A program made the position numbers and the translations under genes. From assembly GCF_014195325.1 (NCBI RefSeq), contig NZ_JACIBK010000015.1:62001-126000 (forward strand): a stretch of DNA of 64,000 nucleotides. Reading direction: 5' to 3'. The notes beneath the pieces were generated by a model. It ran no database searches, was not told where the DNA came from, and saw only the letters and a program-made list of their open reading frames with translations. Shown here one piece after another: positions 7,934 through 16,283 of this stretch. The DNA is from Rhizobium sp. BK650 (GTDB lineage: Bacteria > Pseudomonadota > Alphaproteobacteria > Rhizobiales > Rhizobiaceae). How positions within the stretch are numbered: the first letter of the stretch is position 1; every line of letters begins with the position of its first letter.

Positions 7934-8557
7934 ATGTCAAGGACTTCGTCCGCGAAAAAATCAGAATCATTGAATGAAATCTCCGCAGCTGCCTCAGATG
8001 ATCGAATCCCCCCGCGGGAGCGCATTGTCTCGACGGCTTTGGAACTTTTCCGCGAGCGTGGCATCCGCGGCATTGGCGTCGATGCCATCGCCGACGCGGC
8101 TGCTACCAACAAGATGACGCTCTACCGGCATTTCGGCTCCAAGGATGAGCTGGTCTGCGAGACACTGCGTCGCGCCTCCGAAAAAGCCGAGAAGATCTGG
8201 CGCGATCTCGAAGCCGCCCATCCGGGTGATGCCCGCGGCCAGCTGCTTGCCTGGGTCCAAGACCGTGCGCACTGTCTGAACGGCGAGCCCGCAGGCTGCG
8301 ATCTCGCCAATGCCGCAATCGAATTGAAGGGCGAAGGCCACCCTGCGCATGAGTTGATCGAACGCCACAAGGCAATGCAGCGAAACCGCCTTGCGGCGCT
8401 TTGCGTGGCTGCTGGTGCGCGCGAGCCGGAACTTCTTGCCGACACGCTGACACTGTTGCTCGAGGGTGCGCGTGTTACCCGCCAGGCTATGGCGGACGGC
8501 GGCTGTTCCTGCCATTTTGAAAAGGCCTGCAACGTAGCGATATCCGCCTTCGGCTGA
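7934..8557 (+). CDS. TetR/AcrR-family transcriptional regulator
   Basis: The 207-residue protein has the TetR N-terminal helix-turn-helix, RERIVSTALELFRERG followed by VDAIADAAATNKMTLYRHF and a conserved GSKDELV. The ligand-binding half contains several cysteines (CLNGEPAGCDLANAA and GGCSCHFEKACN), which could make it redox- or metal-responsive; this is inference. Two palindromes containing GTTACCG lie immediately upstream. The start at 7934 lies right after the second operator and has only a weak ribosome site. Confidence 0.88.
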   Translation: MSRTSSAKKSESLNEISAAASDDRIPPRERIVSTALELFRERGIRGIGVDAIADAAATNKMTLYRHFGSKDELVCETLRRASEKAEKIWRDLEAAHPGDARGQLLAWVQDRAHCLNGEPAGCDLANAAIELKGEGHPAHELIERHKAMQRNRLAALCVAAGAREPELLADTLTLLLEGARVTRQAMADGGCSCHFEKACNVAISAFG

Positions 8558-8646
8558 CATTGACGCGGCCAAGGTGCTCAGGCTTTGGAACCTTGCAGGC
8601 GGCACGGCCGTTTTCCTGCTAATCCGGGAGCAATCTGGAGGCAGAG

Positions 8647-8832
8647 ATGAATTACGCTTATCTCCGGCGCCTATATGCCAGACGGGCCGAACTTGAAGCC
8701 AAGCTCGAACTGCACGACGCGCGCTACTGCTTTGGCGAAGAGGAAGTGGATGACGGTACGCAAGACGATCTGAAGCAGCGTATCGAAGAGATCTCCGAGG
8801 AGATCGCGGCGCTGGAACATTCTCCGACCTAG
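8647..8832 (+). CDS. Small helical hypothetical protein (61 aa)
   Basis: The ATG at 8647 is preceded by CTGGAGG with good spacing. The 61 residues are very charged and mostly helical, with leucine/isoleucine heptads (LRRLYARRAELEAKLEL and LKQRIEEISEEIAALE) that would form a short coiled-coil hairpin. No signal or membrane helix is present. I do not recognise the family. Its 3' end overlaps the end of the convergent DUF1810 gene by four bases. Confidence 0.6.
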   Translation: MNYAYLRRLYARRAELEAKLELHDARYCFGEEEVDDGTQDDLKQRIEEISEEIAALEHSPT

Positions 8833-9269
8833 CCGTTGGCGGCGCTCAGGATCGAAATTGTCCGTCCGTCGAATTTTCCGCCGTAAAAATGATCGATTGC
8901 CTTGTGGAATGGCGAGCCGTGATCGCTGACGGCGGCAAACAGCGTCATCGATGAGCGCAGCTTAAGATCATCAGGCGAACCCATGATATCATGGGCGCTT
9001 CGATCATTGACCGAGAGGATTGCCTCGACGCAGCGCAATAGACGGCTGCCGAGGATCGGATCAGCAAGGTAGGCTGAGGCCTCCTCCGCGGAGCGAATGG
9101 CGTATTTTTCCGCCATGGAAGACGTTCCAAGTCCGGCAATCTGGGGGAAGATGAACCACAGCCAATGGGAGCGCTTGCGGCCGGCCCGCAGCTCGGCAAG
9201 GGCGTGTTCATATATGCCATTCTGCGCTTCGATGAAGCGATGGAGATCGTAATCTACGTCACCGGCCAT
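8829..9269 (-). CDS. DUF1810 family protein
   Basis: The 146-residue product matches the DUF1810 family, with the typical DLHRFIEAQNGIYEHALAEL start and the signature SHWLWFIFPQIAGLG. It also shows YAIRSAEEASAYLADPILG and a C-terminal DHFYGGKFDGRT. The family length is about 140 residues. It is cytosolic and small; its biochemical role is unsettled. The ATG at 9269 has a clear GGAAGGAA ribosome site upstream. Neighbours give no functional hint. Confidence 0.88.
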   Translation of the reverse strand: MAGDVDYDLHRFIEAQNGIYEHALAELRAGRKRSHWLWFIFPQIAGLGTSSMAEKYAIRSAEEASAYLADPILGSRLLRCVEAILSVNDRSAHDIMGSPDDLKLRSSMTLFAAVSDHGSPFHKAIDHFYGGKFDGRTISILSAANG

Positions 9270-9342
9270 GGTTCCTTCCCCTTCTAATGCTTCGAATGCA
9301 CGTCAGACGAGAGATTCCATGCCCGGCGAAAATCGCTAGCTC

Positions 9343-9675
9343 TTAGCAGACCTTGTCTGCATAAGGGCTCGTTTCTCGGCAATGTCCGTAGCGCTGGTGG
9401 TGCGGCACGAGACTATCCCCCGGAGGTGTCTGCCCCTCAACAGCCGAAGTCGTCATCGGATCGGTCGCCGTTGTTTGCGCCGACGGTGCCGTGAAGCCTA
9501 CAAAGCTCAAGAGCACGAGGGCACCCACGACCACGATCCGCTCCAGGACCGACAGCTTCTGTGCGCTGACGTGATCGGCGTAATCGCGTTCGGCTTCGCC
9601 GTAAGTCACGTCCTCCTTCACATGCTGGTGTACCATATCCTGGTGCCCGGAGGTCCAAGTTTCAGAGTATTTCAT
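9343..9675 (-). CDS. Small single-pass membrane protein, hypothetical
   Basis: The ATG at 9675 follows CAGGAG with good spacing, giving a 110-residue protein. An N-terminal polar region rich in His, Asp and Glu is followed by one strong membrane helix (about residues 46-65, IVVVGALVLLSFVGF). A proline-rich tail with three His residues (VPHHQRYGH) and two Cys follows. The helix suggests an N-in, C-out envelope protein. No family was recognised. Confidence 0.55.
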   Translation of the reverse strand: MKYSETWTSGHQDMVHQHVKEDVTYGEAERDYADHVSAQKLSVLERIVVVGALVLLSFVGFTAPSAQTTATDPMTTSAVEGQTPPGDSLVPHHQRYGHCRETSPYADKVC

Positions 9676-9907
9676 TTCAAGTCTCCTGCAATGCACCGGG
9701 ATGCGCCTTGGGAAGGCAAGCTAATGGCGTGCCTATTCGCTTCCTGCGTGCAGGACGCATGTGTGTGTTATCTGCGCGAAATTGAAGAGGGCTAGATCAA
9801 ACTCAGTGTTCACAAAATCGTACCAATCATTGTGAAAAGCCGCGCAGGGGCTGGTCCGGCGAAACGATAGGCAGTAAATCCTATGTGATTTCCACAGGAA
9901 CTTCCCC

Positions 9908-11278
9908 ATGGCCTCTTCTTTCGGTGCGATGTCGATCGCTCAGCTTTCCGTCCTCATTCAAAGCGGCAAGGCCGATCCGATTGATGTTGCAGAAACGATC
10001 CTCGACGGCATCGAGCAACATGCCGACAAGACAGTCTTCACGGTCTTGTTGCGCGAGCGGGCGATGCGGGAGGCTCATGCTGCTTCGATGCGTATTCGCA
10101 ATGGCCGCTCGCTCGGTGCTCTCGACGGCATTCCGATCGCCTGGAAAGATCTTTTCGATATCGAGGGTCTGGCCACCACTGCTGGGTCGGTAGTTCTGGC
10201 GGATAATGCGCCGGCAAGTCGGGATGCTGCGATCGTAACGACACTTAAGAATGCTGGCATGGTGGCCGTTGGCCGCACAAATATGAGCGAGTTCGCCTTT
10301 TCCGGCCTCGGCATCAACCCCCATTATGGCACGCCGGTAAATCCGCACAGTAAGGATGAGCCGCGCATTCCCGGCGGGTCTTCGTCCGGCGCGGGCGTTG
10401 CGGTCGCCGCCGGCCTCGTGCCGGTTGCCATGGGCACGGATACGGGAGGCTCGGTCCGCATTCCAGCTGCCTTGAACGGCGTCGTCGGCTACAAGGCGAC
10501 ACGCGGCCGTTATGCCATGGAGGGCGTTTATCCGCTGGCGACGAGCCTTGACTCGCTCGGTCCCCTCTGCCGTTCTGTCCAGGATGCTGTCTGGGTCGAT
10601 GCCGCGATGCGCGGCCTGACGGCGCCGGAGATTGCCAGGCAGTCGCTACAGGGCGTCGAAATCGTTGTTGTCAGGAATGTCGTGTTCGACGGTTTGGGTT
10701 CGGGCGTTGCCGAATCCTTCGAGGGCGGCGTAGAGCGCCTGCGTGCTGCCGGTGCGCATATCAGCCCGATCGAAATCCCTGCCTTCGATGAAATTCTGGC
10801 GTTGATGGCCAAATATGGCGCTCTTGTTACCGCCGAAGCATTTGCCCTCCATCGCGAGCGGCTGGCGGGACCGCAGGCCGCGCGCATGGATCACCGGGTT
10901 GTCATGCGCACGCGTCTCGGTGAGAAGACCAGCATGCCAGACTATATTGCAATTCTTGCTGCACGCGCTCGATTGAATGCAGATGTCGAACGGCTGATAG
11001 GAAACCGCCTCGTTGCCTTTCCTTCGGTTGCTCATGTCGCGCCGCCGATTGCTGCACTCGAGACCGACGACGAGCTGTTCGTTGCCACCAATGGCAAGAC
11101 ATTGCGCAACACCGCGCTCGGCAATTTCCTGGACTGGTGCGGGGTTTCCATTCCTTGCGGCGAGGGTGAGGCGGGCATGCCGGTCGGCTTTCTGCTCTCG
11201 GCGCCCGCAAACCGTGACGAAGCACTGCTCGCCGTCTCGTTGGCCGCCGAGGCGGTCATTCGAGGAGACCGGAACTAG
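9908..11278 (+). CDS. Amidase-signature family amidase
   Basis: The 456-residue enzyme carries the amidase-signature triad: Lys80 in IPIAWKDLFD, the Ser cluster at 158-160 in PGGSSSGAGVAVAAG, and Ser182 in GTDTGGSVRIPA. It would hydrolyse an amide to an acid and ammonia in the cytoplasm. It is related to GatA but no gatB or gatC is nearby, so a catabolic amidase is more likely. A sugar isomerase-like gene and an aldolase gene follow in the same direction after gaps of 70 and 275 bases. The substrate is not readable from the sequence. Confidence 0.88.
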   Translation: MASSFGAMSIAQLSVLIQSGKADPIDVAETILDGIEQHADKTVFTVLLRERAMREAHAASMRIRNGRSLGALDGIPIAWKDLFDIEGLATTAGSVVLADNAPASRDAAIVTTLKNAGMVAVGRTNMSEFAFSGLGINPHYGTPVNPHSKDEPRIPGGSSSGAGVAVAAGLVPVAMGTDTGGSVRIPAALNGVVGYKATRGRYAMEGVYPLATSLDSLGPLCRSVQDAVWVDAAMRGLTAPEIARQSLQGVEIVVVRNVVFDGLGSGVAESFEGGVERLRAAGAHISPIEIPAFDEILALMAKYGALVTAEAFALHRERLAGPQAARMDHRVVMRTRLGEKTSMPDYIAILAARARLNADVERLIGNRLVAFPSVAHVAPPIAALETDDELFVATNGKTLRNTALGNFLDWCGVSIPCGEGEAGMPVGFLLSAPANRDEALLAVSLAAEAVIRGDRN

Positions 11279-11348
11279 GCAAGTGCGGGCTTGATGCTGC
11301 GCGCCATTCTTGCCAAACTCCTCCCGAGGAAACGGGAGGAGATGAAAG

Positions 11349-12209
11349 ATGCAGGCTTTGCAGAACGGTCGTTTTGCGGTTTCCACATGGTCGCTTCACC
11401 GGATGCTGGGCGCAACCTATCCATATAGTCCCGATCCCCAGAAAAGCGCTACGCGTCAGGAGCCCTATGGACCGGGCAGAGTTAACCTGCTCGACGTGCC
11501 GAAGATGCTCGCCGAACGCGGACTTGGCCGGCTGGAAGTCTGCTCGTTTCACCTGCCGAGCCTTGACGCCGCCTATCTCTCGGAATTCCGCGATGCGCTT
11601 GGGGCCTCCAACATTCTTTTCCAGACGCTGCTCGTCGAAGACGGAGATCCCAGCAATGCCGAGACGGGTGAACGCGACAGTGGCTGGATTGCCAGCTGGA
11701 TCGATATCGCAAAGGCGCTGGGTGCTGAGCGCATCCGCGTCATCGCCGGCAAGCAAGCGCCCGACGACGAGAACCTTGCGCGTTCTGCGCGGCATCTGAA
11801 ATGGTTAGCCGGGCAGGCGGAGGGAAGCGGCGTGCGCGTCGTTACCGAAAACTGGTTTGCCCTTCTGCCGTCGCCGAAGGAGATGAACTGGCTGCTCGAC
11901 GCACTCGACGGCAAGATCGGCCTCAACGGCGACCTCGGAAACTGGTCGGCTCCTGCCAAATATGAAGGGCTTGCCGATATCATGCGCCGCGCTGAGATTT
12001 GCCACGCCAAGGCTGATTACAATGCTTCCGGTCTGGATGCTGCGGACTACCGTCATTGCCTGGAAATGTGCGAGAGGGCCGGCTACGCCGGACCCTATAC
12101 GCTTATCTACGACTCGCCGTTCTTTGCAGATGAATGGGATGGCATCCTGTTGCAGAAGAGCTTCATCGAGGAATTCCTGCAAGGCGCACCGGCACGCCGC
12201 TCGGCATAG
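11349..12209 (+). CDS. Sugar phosphate isomerase/epimerase-family TIM-barrel protein
   Basis: This 286-residue protein belongs to the AP endonuclease 2-type TIM-barrel family of sugar isomerases and epimerases. Typical strands are LGRLEVCSFHLPSLD, GAERIRVIAGK, GVRVVTENWFALL, GLNGDLGNWSAP, AEICHAKADYNA and PYTLIYDSPFF. Glu, Asp and His residues at strand ends (E in VTENW, D in GDLGN, H in CHAKAD) suit metal binding. A GGAGGA site precedes the ATG at 11349. It is probably cotranscribed with the amidase upstream. The substrate is unknown. Confidence 0.8.
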   Translation: MQALQNGRFAVSTWSLHRMLGATYPYSPDPQKSATRQEPYGPGRVNLLDVPKMLAERGLGRLEVCSFHLPSLDAAYLSEFRDALGASNILFQTLLVEDGDPSNAETGERDSGWIASWIDIAKALGAERIRVIAGKQAPDDENLARSARHLKWLAGQAEGSGVRVVTENWFALLPSPKEMNWLLDALDGKIGLNGDLGNWSAPAKYEGLADIMRRAEICHAKADYNASGLDAADYRHCLEMCERAGYAGPYTLIYDSPFFADEWDGILLQKSFIEEFLQGAPARRSA

Positions 12210-12255
12210 GCACGTTTCAGCTCATTCGCCCGTTTGCACCAAACCCAGGGCATGC

Positions 12256-12474
12256 AACCCGCGTGCCTTTTTTGCCAACCCCTGGCGTGGCGGCATCTTC
12301 TGGGTTGCCGCGGCTGTCGAATTCGGCATTGTCGGTATCGACGAGGGACTCATCTCGATGCTGATCATAGCCTTCGCTGGCCTGAAGAGGTCCGGCATCG
12401 GGGACGGTTCGAAGTACAGGATCGAAGCGTTTCCCAGGGTCAAATATATGGCCATCGATGGCCTGGAGAACTGA
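12256..12474 (+). pseudogene. C-terminal remnant of a succinate-semialdehyde dehydrogenase (GabD-like)
   Basis: A 72-codon frame ending at 12474 translates to the tail of an NAD(P)-dependent aldehyde dehydrogenase. It shows EFGIVGIDEGLIS, FAGLKRSGIGDGSKY and VKYMAIDGLE, which align with the GabD C-terminus (EYGIVGIN.G.IS, PFGG.K.SG.GREGSKYGIE, IKYM). The cofactor-binding part, catalytic Cys and Glu are absent. No start or ribosome site precedes it, and the frame upstream runs into the isomerase-family gene out of phase. PFGG has become AFAG. It ends ten bases before the aldolase ATG. Confidence 0.8.
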
Positions 12475-12484
12475 GGAGAATGCC

Positions 12485-13279
12485 ATGAGTGCAGCTGATA
12501 TTGACAGCTTTGCGACCCGGATCAGGGATGACGACAGCGCGATGATTTCGGCCTGGGTGGGCATTCCCGATCCGCTGCTTGTCAATCATCTGGCCCAGGA
12601 AGCCTTCGATGCGGTCGTGCTCGACATGCAGCATGGCATGTGGGATCTCCCCTCAGCGGCTGCTGCCGTTGGCCACGTGCGCATTGCCGGAAAGCCGGCG
12701 ATCGCTCGCATTCCGGTTGGCGATTTTGCCTCTGCCTCCCGCCTGCTCGACGCCGGAGCGTCGGGCATCATTGCGCCGATGATCAATTCGGCCGAGGATG
12801 CAAAAGCCTTCGTGAAGACGACAAAGTATCCACCGGCAGGCGAGCGCAGCTGGGGGCCATCTCTGGCACTCAACCATACCGGACTTTCAGCCGATGACTA
12901 TCTCAAGAAGGCCAATGATCTGACAGTCGCGATTGCCATGGTCGAGACGCGGGCAGCGCTCGAAGCGATCGACGATATCCTTGACGTTCCCGGTATCGAT
13001 GGCATTTTCATCGGCCCTTCGGATCTTTCGATTGCGCTATCCAACGGCGACCAGGTTGCACCGAATGCTGCCGAAATCGACAGCGCCATGCAGCACGCCG
13101 TCGCCCGTTGCCGCGCACATGGAAAATTCGCCTGCGCTTTTGCTGGTGACGGCGAACGCGCCGGCGAACTTTTGAAATTTGGTTTCGCCTTTGTCATTGC
13201 AGGAGCCGAGACGGCGCAACTGCGATCTGGCGCCCGCAGGGCGATCAACGCCGCAAGGAAGATTGCTTCCGGCGGCTGA
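12485..13279 (+). CDS. HpcH/HpaI-family aldolase
   Basis: The 264-residue protein is an HpcH/HpaI class II pyruvate aldolase. It shows the catalytic His in VLDMQHGMWD, the Arg in IARIPVGD, the metal-binding Glu in AMVETRAALE and the GPSDLS segment with the Asp ligand. These enzymes cleave 4-hydroxy-2-oxoacids such as 4-hydroxy-2-oxoheptanedioate to pyruvate plus an aldehyde. The start at 12485 follows GAGGAG. The preceding gabD-like remnant is telling, because succinate semialdehyde is a product of HpaI. The pathway may have lost that step here. Confidence 0.9.
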   Translation: MSAADIDSFATRIRDDDSAMISAWVGIPDPLLVNHLAQEAFDAVVLDMQHGMWDLPSAAAAVGHVRIAGKPAIARIPVGDFASASRLLDAGASGIIAPMINSAEDAKAFVKTTKYPPAGERSWGPSLALNHTGLSADDYLKKANDLTVAIAMVETRAALEAIDDILDVPGIDGIFIGPSDLSIALSNGDQVAPNAAEIDSAMQHAVARCRAHGKFACAFAGDGERAGELLKFGFAFVIAGAETAQLRSGARRAINAARKIASGG

Positions 13280-13371
13280 CCCAATTCGACCGCTACGGTT
13301 CAAAACGGCATGCCGAGCTTCTGCGCTTGGCGCAGCAAAACGGGTCCTCTCTGATCAGACTCTGCTGCCTC

Positions 13372-14097
13372 TCATGCGATCATGTAGCCGCCATCAACCG
13401 GCATGGAGATGCCGTTGACCATTGCGGCTTCGTCCGAGAGTAAAAAGAGGATCACCTCCGCCACGTCTTCGGACTCTGCGAAGCGCCCGACCGGGATGCG
13501 GTTCAGCATGCCGGCGGCCTTCTCGGGATCGCTCCAGGCCTTAATCGCCATTGGCGTCAGCGTCACCGTCGGATGTACGCCGTTCACCCGGATGCCCTTC
13601 GGCGCCAATTCCTTGGCCATGACGCGCGTCAGCCCATCGAGACCGCCTTTGGACGCGCAATAGGCCGCGTGATCCGGTATGCCGACGAAAGAGGCAACAG
13701 AGGAGACATTGACGATGGCGCCGTGTCGACCGTCCTCGATCAGGGAGCGCGCATATTCCTGTGCCACGATCATCGGAGCGCGTGTGTTGACCGCGATCAG
13801 ATGATCGAAGGCTTCGATCGTGGTGTCGAGAAAGGACTGCAGCTCGGTCGTTCCCGCGCAGTTGATCAGAAAATCCGCCGGAAGTGCGGCGCGCGCCGCC
13901 TCCCGCGTCGCCTTCGCATCGGCGAGATCGACTTGAATGGCTTGGCAGCCTAGATCCTTGCGGAGCGAAACGACGTCCTCGGCACTTCTGGTAAGGGCCG
14001 CGACCCTGGCGCCGCGGTTGACCAATATCTCTGCGACGACGCGGCCGATGCCCTTACCGGCGCCGGTGACGATTACTTTCTTACCTTCGAAAATCAT
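13372..14097 (-). CDS. Short-chain dehydrogenase, xylulose reductase-like
   Basis: This 241-residue SDR has the TGAGKGIG cofactor motif (residues 11-18), an N-x-AG motif (NCAG), Ser in NVSSVAS and the Y-x3-K pair in AYCASK. The C-terminal PVDGGYMIA is standard. The compact N-terminal layout recalls L-xylulose/dicarbonyl reductases. It is the last gene of the leftward ABC operon, 12 bases from the ATPase gene, and GAGGAG lies before the ATG at 14097. Polyol or ketose oxidation is likely. Confidence 0.85.
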   Translation of the reverse strand: MIFEGKKVIVTGAGKGIGRVVAEILVNRGARVAALTRSAEDVVSLRKDLGCQAIQVDLADAKATREAARAALPADFLINCAGTTELQSFLDTTIEAFDHLIAVNTRAPMIVAQEYARSLIEDGRHGAIVNVSSVASFVGIPDHAAYCASKGGLDGLTRVMAKELAPKGIRVNGVHPTVTLTPMAIKAWSDPEKAAGMLNRIPVGRFAESEDVAEVILFLLSDEAAMVNGISMPVDGGYMIA

Positions 14098-14109
14098 ATG
14101 CTCCTCGCC

Positions 14110-15171
14110 TTACAATCGCTGTCCCGTTGCCTGATCAAAGATGTGGACGCGGCGGGGATCAATATGAAAATGCAGTACCTTGCCGGGTGTGACTTCGATT
14201 CGCTCACGGATAAGGGCATCGATCGGCGCTCCGCCGACGCGGCCGAAGATCAGCGTTTCGGATCCCGTCGGCTCGTATACCGACACGTCAACCGGAATAC
14301 CGTCGTCACCGATGGTGATGTGTTCCGGACGGATGCCGTAGGTTACGGCCTTGCCGTCCTCGGCATTCACGCCGTTCACCGGCAGGACAATGCCTTGATC
14401 GGTGACAACGACCTGTTTGCCCTCCCGCATCGTGATCCTGCCCTGGAGAAAGTTCATTGACGGGCTGCCTATGAAGCCGGCGACAAATAGATTGGCCGGG
14501 AAGTCGTAGAGCTCAAGCGGCTTGCCGACCTGCTCCACCCTTCCGTCCCGCATGACGACGATCTTGTTGGCCATCGTCATGGCCTCGATCTGGTCATGCG
14601 TGACGTAGACGGTGGTGGTCTTCAGCCGCTGGTGGAGTTCCTTGATCTCGACGCGCATGGTAACACGCAGCTTCGCATCGAGGTTCGATAGCGGCTCGTC
14701 GAACAGGAAGACTTGCGGGTCACGGACGATCGCCCTACCCATGGCGACGCGTTGCCGTTGCCCGCCCGACAGCTGTTTAGGATAGCGGTCGAGGTAGCGC
14801 GTCAGGTCGAGGATTTCGGCTGCCCTGCCGACCTTCTCGTCGATCTCCGATTTCGGGCGCTTTGCCATCTTCAGCGGAAAGCCCATATTCTCGGCAACTG
14901 TCTTGTGAGGATAGAGCGCATAGCTCTGGAAGACCATGGCAATGTCGCGCTCCTTCGGTGGAGCGTTAGTGACCACACGGCCGCCAATCCTGATGTCACC
15001 GCTGCTGACGGTCTCAAGACCCGCGATCATGCGCAGCAGCGTGGACTTGCCGCAGCCGGAGGGGCCAACCAGCACGACGAATTCGCCATCCTCGATATCG
15101 ACGCTGACGCCGTGCATGACCTGCAGAGAGCCATATCTCTTGGTGACGTCGCTGACCTGTACGTTTGCCAA
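14110..15171 (-). CDS. Sugar ABC transporter ATP-binding protein (UgpC/MsmX type)
   Basis: The 353-residue ATPase has Walker A (GPSGCGKST), Q-loop (MVFQSYALYPH), signature (LSGGQRQRVAMGRA), Walker B (VFLFDEPLSNLD) and the switch His (VTHDQIEA). A C-terminal TOBE/regulatory domain of about 120 residues follows, as in carbohydrate CUT1 importers. The start is TTG at 15171, supported by GGGGGAAA upstream and by alignment of its MANVQ-like N-terminus. It energises the two permeases encoded just upstream in the operon. Confidence 0.93.
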   Translation of the reverse strand: MANVQVSDVTKRYGSLQVMHGVSVDIEDGEFVVLVGPSGCGKSTLLRMIAGLETVSSGDIRIGGRVVTNAPPKERDIAMVFQSYALYPHKTVAENMGFPLKMAKRPKSEIDEKVGRAAEILDLTRYLDRYPKQLSGGQRQRVAMGRAIVRDPQVFLFDEPLSNLDAKLRVTMRVEIKELHQRLKTTTVYVTHDQIEAMTMANKIVVMRDGRVEQVGKPLELYDFPANLFVAGFIGSPSMNFLQGRITMREGKQVVVTDQGIVLPVNGVNAEDGKAVTYGIRPEHITIGDDGIPVDVSVYEPTGSETLIFGRVGGAPIDALIRERIEVTPGKVLHFHIDPRRVHIFDQATGQRL

Positions 15172-15232
15172 TGTCGTTTCCCCCTAAATAAGCACGGCTT
15201 GCGTCTTTATAATCCCGATAAAACTCAACCAC

Positions 15233-15439
15233 TCACCCTTTCCAGATAATGTAGGCGCCGAGTACGGCGGAGATTGCTGCCGCAAACCACACCGAAAGTC
15301 CGAACGGTTCGATGAACCGCATCCAGAGCAGGGAGAGCGCGACCCAGATCACCACCGAGATGAACAATCGGTCGAACCAGTTCGTCTCGATTGGCAGGAA
15401 GCCCGGTTGTTTTTCATTGTCTCGAGAGCCGGAAGCCAT
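15233..15439 (-). CDS. Small two-helix membrane protein within the ABC operon
   Basis: The 68-residue protein has a polar N-terminus, then two hydrophobic helices (about residues 24-42 and 47-66) separated by a short IEPFGLS turn, and ends in IIWKG. It sits between the MalG-like permease gene (gap of three bases) and the ATPase gene, in the same direction. A GGATAGCGG ribosome-like site precedes it. Similar small membrane proteins occur in rhizobial carbohydrate ABC operons such as the glycerol system. A role in transporter assembly is inference. Confidence 0.7.
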   Translation of the reverse strand: MASGSRDNEKQPGFLPIETNWFDRLFISVVIWVALSLLWMRFIEPFGLSVWFAAAISAVLGAYIIWKG

Positions 15440-15442
15440 CCG

Positions 15443-16279
15443 CTATCCTTTCACTGCGCCGAAGGTCAGGCCGGCAACGATGTGACGCTGCACCACCGAG
15501 AAGACGATGAGCGCCGGGACCAATGTCAGCATCGAGATCGCCGCCATGATGCCCCAGGCCGTGCCTGTCGTCGTGACATATTCCGACAGGCCGGTGGTGA
15601 GCGTGCGGGCGTTGAAATTGGTGAGGGTGGCGGCAAGCAGATATTCGTTCCAGGCAAAGACCCAGGTGAGGATCAGCGTCACCGCAAGTCCCGGCCGTGC
15701 CAGGGGAAAGACGATATCGTAGAGGACCGTCCAGGGACTTGCGCCATCGACATAGGCAGCCTCGTCCAGTTCCTTCGGAATACCCTCGACGGTCGGGCGC
15801 AGGGTCCAGATGGCGAAGGGAAGATTGAAGGAGCAATAGACGAGGATCATGCCGATCCTGGAATCCGCCAACGAAAAGTCGCCGATCCTGTAGACTTGAG
15901 TGAGAAGCAGAAAGAGCGGCAGCAGGAAGACCGCCGGCGGCGCCATGCGGTTGGTGATCGTCCAGAAAAAGATGCTTTCCTTGCCCGCGAGGTCGAAGCG
16001 CGTCAGCGCGTAGCAGGCAAGAAAACCAAGGGTCGTCACCAGGATGGCATTTCCCGACGAAATGATCAGCGAGTTGAACATGTATCGCCGTAAGGTCTCA
16101 TTGGTGAGGACGTCCTGGTAGTTTTTCCAGAAGAAGCTCTTGAGGACGACATCCGGCGTCGAGAACAGATCGAAAGGCTGCTTCACTGATATGACGAAGA
16201 GCCAGTAGATCGGGAAGAGTGTCGCGAAACTGATCAGAATCCACAAGAGAACTGGAAGCCACGGATTTTGCCGCCTCAT
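15443..16279 (-). CDS. Sugar ABC transporter permease (MalG type)
   Basis: The 278-residue inner-membrane permease has six predicted helices and the CUT1 EAA loop, visible as ELDEAAYVDGASPWTVLYDI. The N-terminal cytoplasmic tail is short, as in MalG. It would pair with the MalF-type permease encoded four bases upstream. It is in the middle of the binding-protein/permease/ATPase operon, which supports import of a sugar or polyol. Confidence 0.92.
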   Translation of the reverse strand: MRRQNPWLPVLLWILISFATLFPIYWLFVISVKQPFDLFSTPDVVLKSFFWKNYQDVLTNETLRRYMFNSLIISSGNAILVTTLGFLACYALTRFDLAGKESIFFWTITNRMAPPAVFLLPLFLLLTQVYRIGDFSLADSRIGMILVYCSFNLPFAIWTLRPTVEGIPKELDEAAYVDGASPWTVLYDIVFPLARPGLAVTLILTWVFAWNEYLLAATLTNFNARTLTTGLSEYVTTTGTAWGIMAAISMLTLVPALIVFSVVQRHIVAGLTFGAVKG

Positions 16280-16283
16280 CGCG

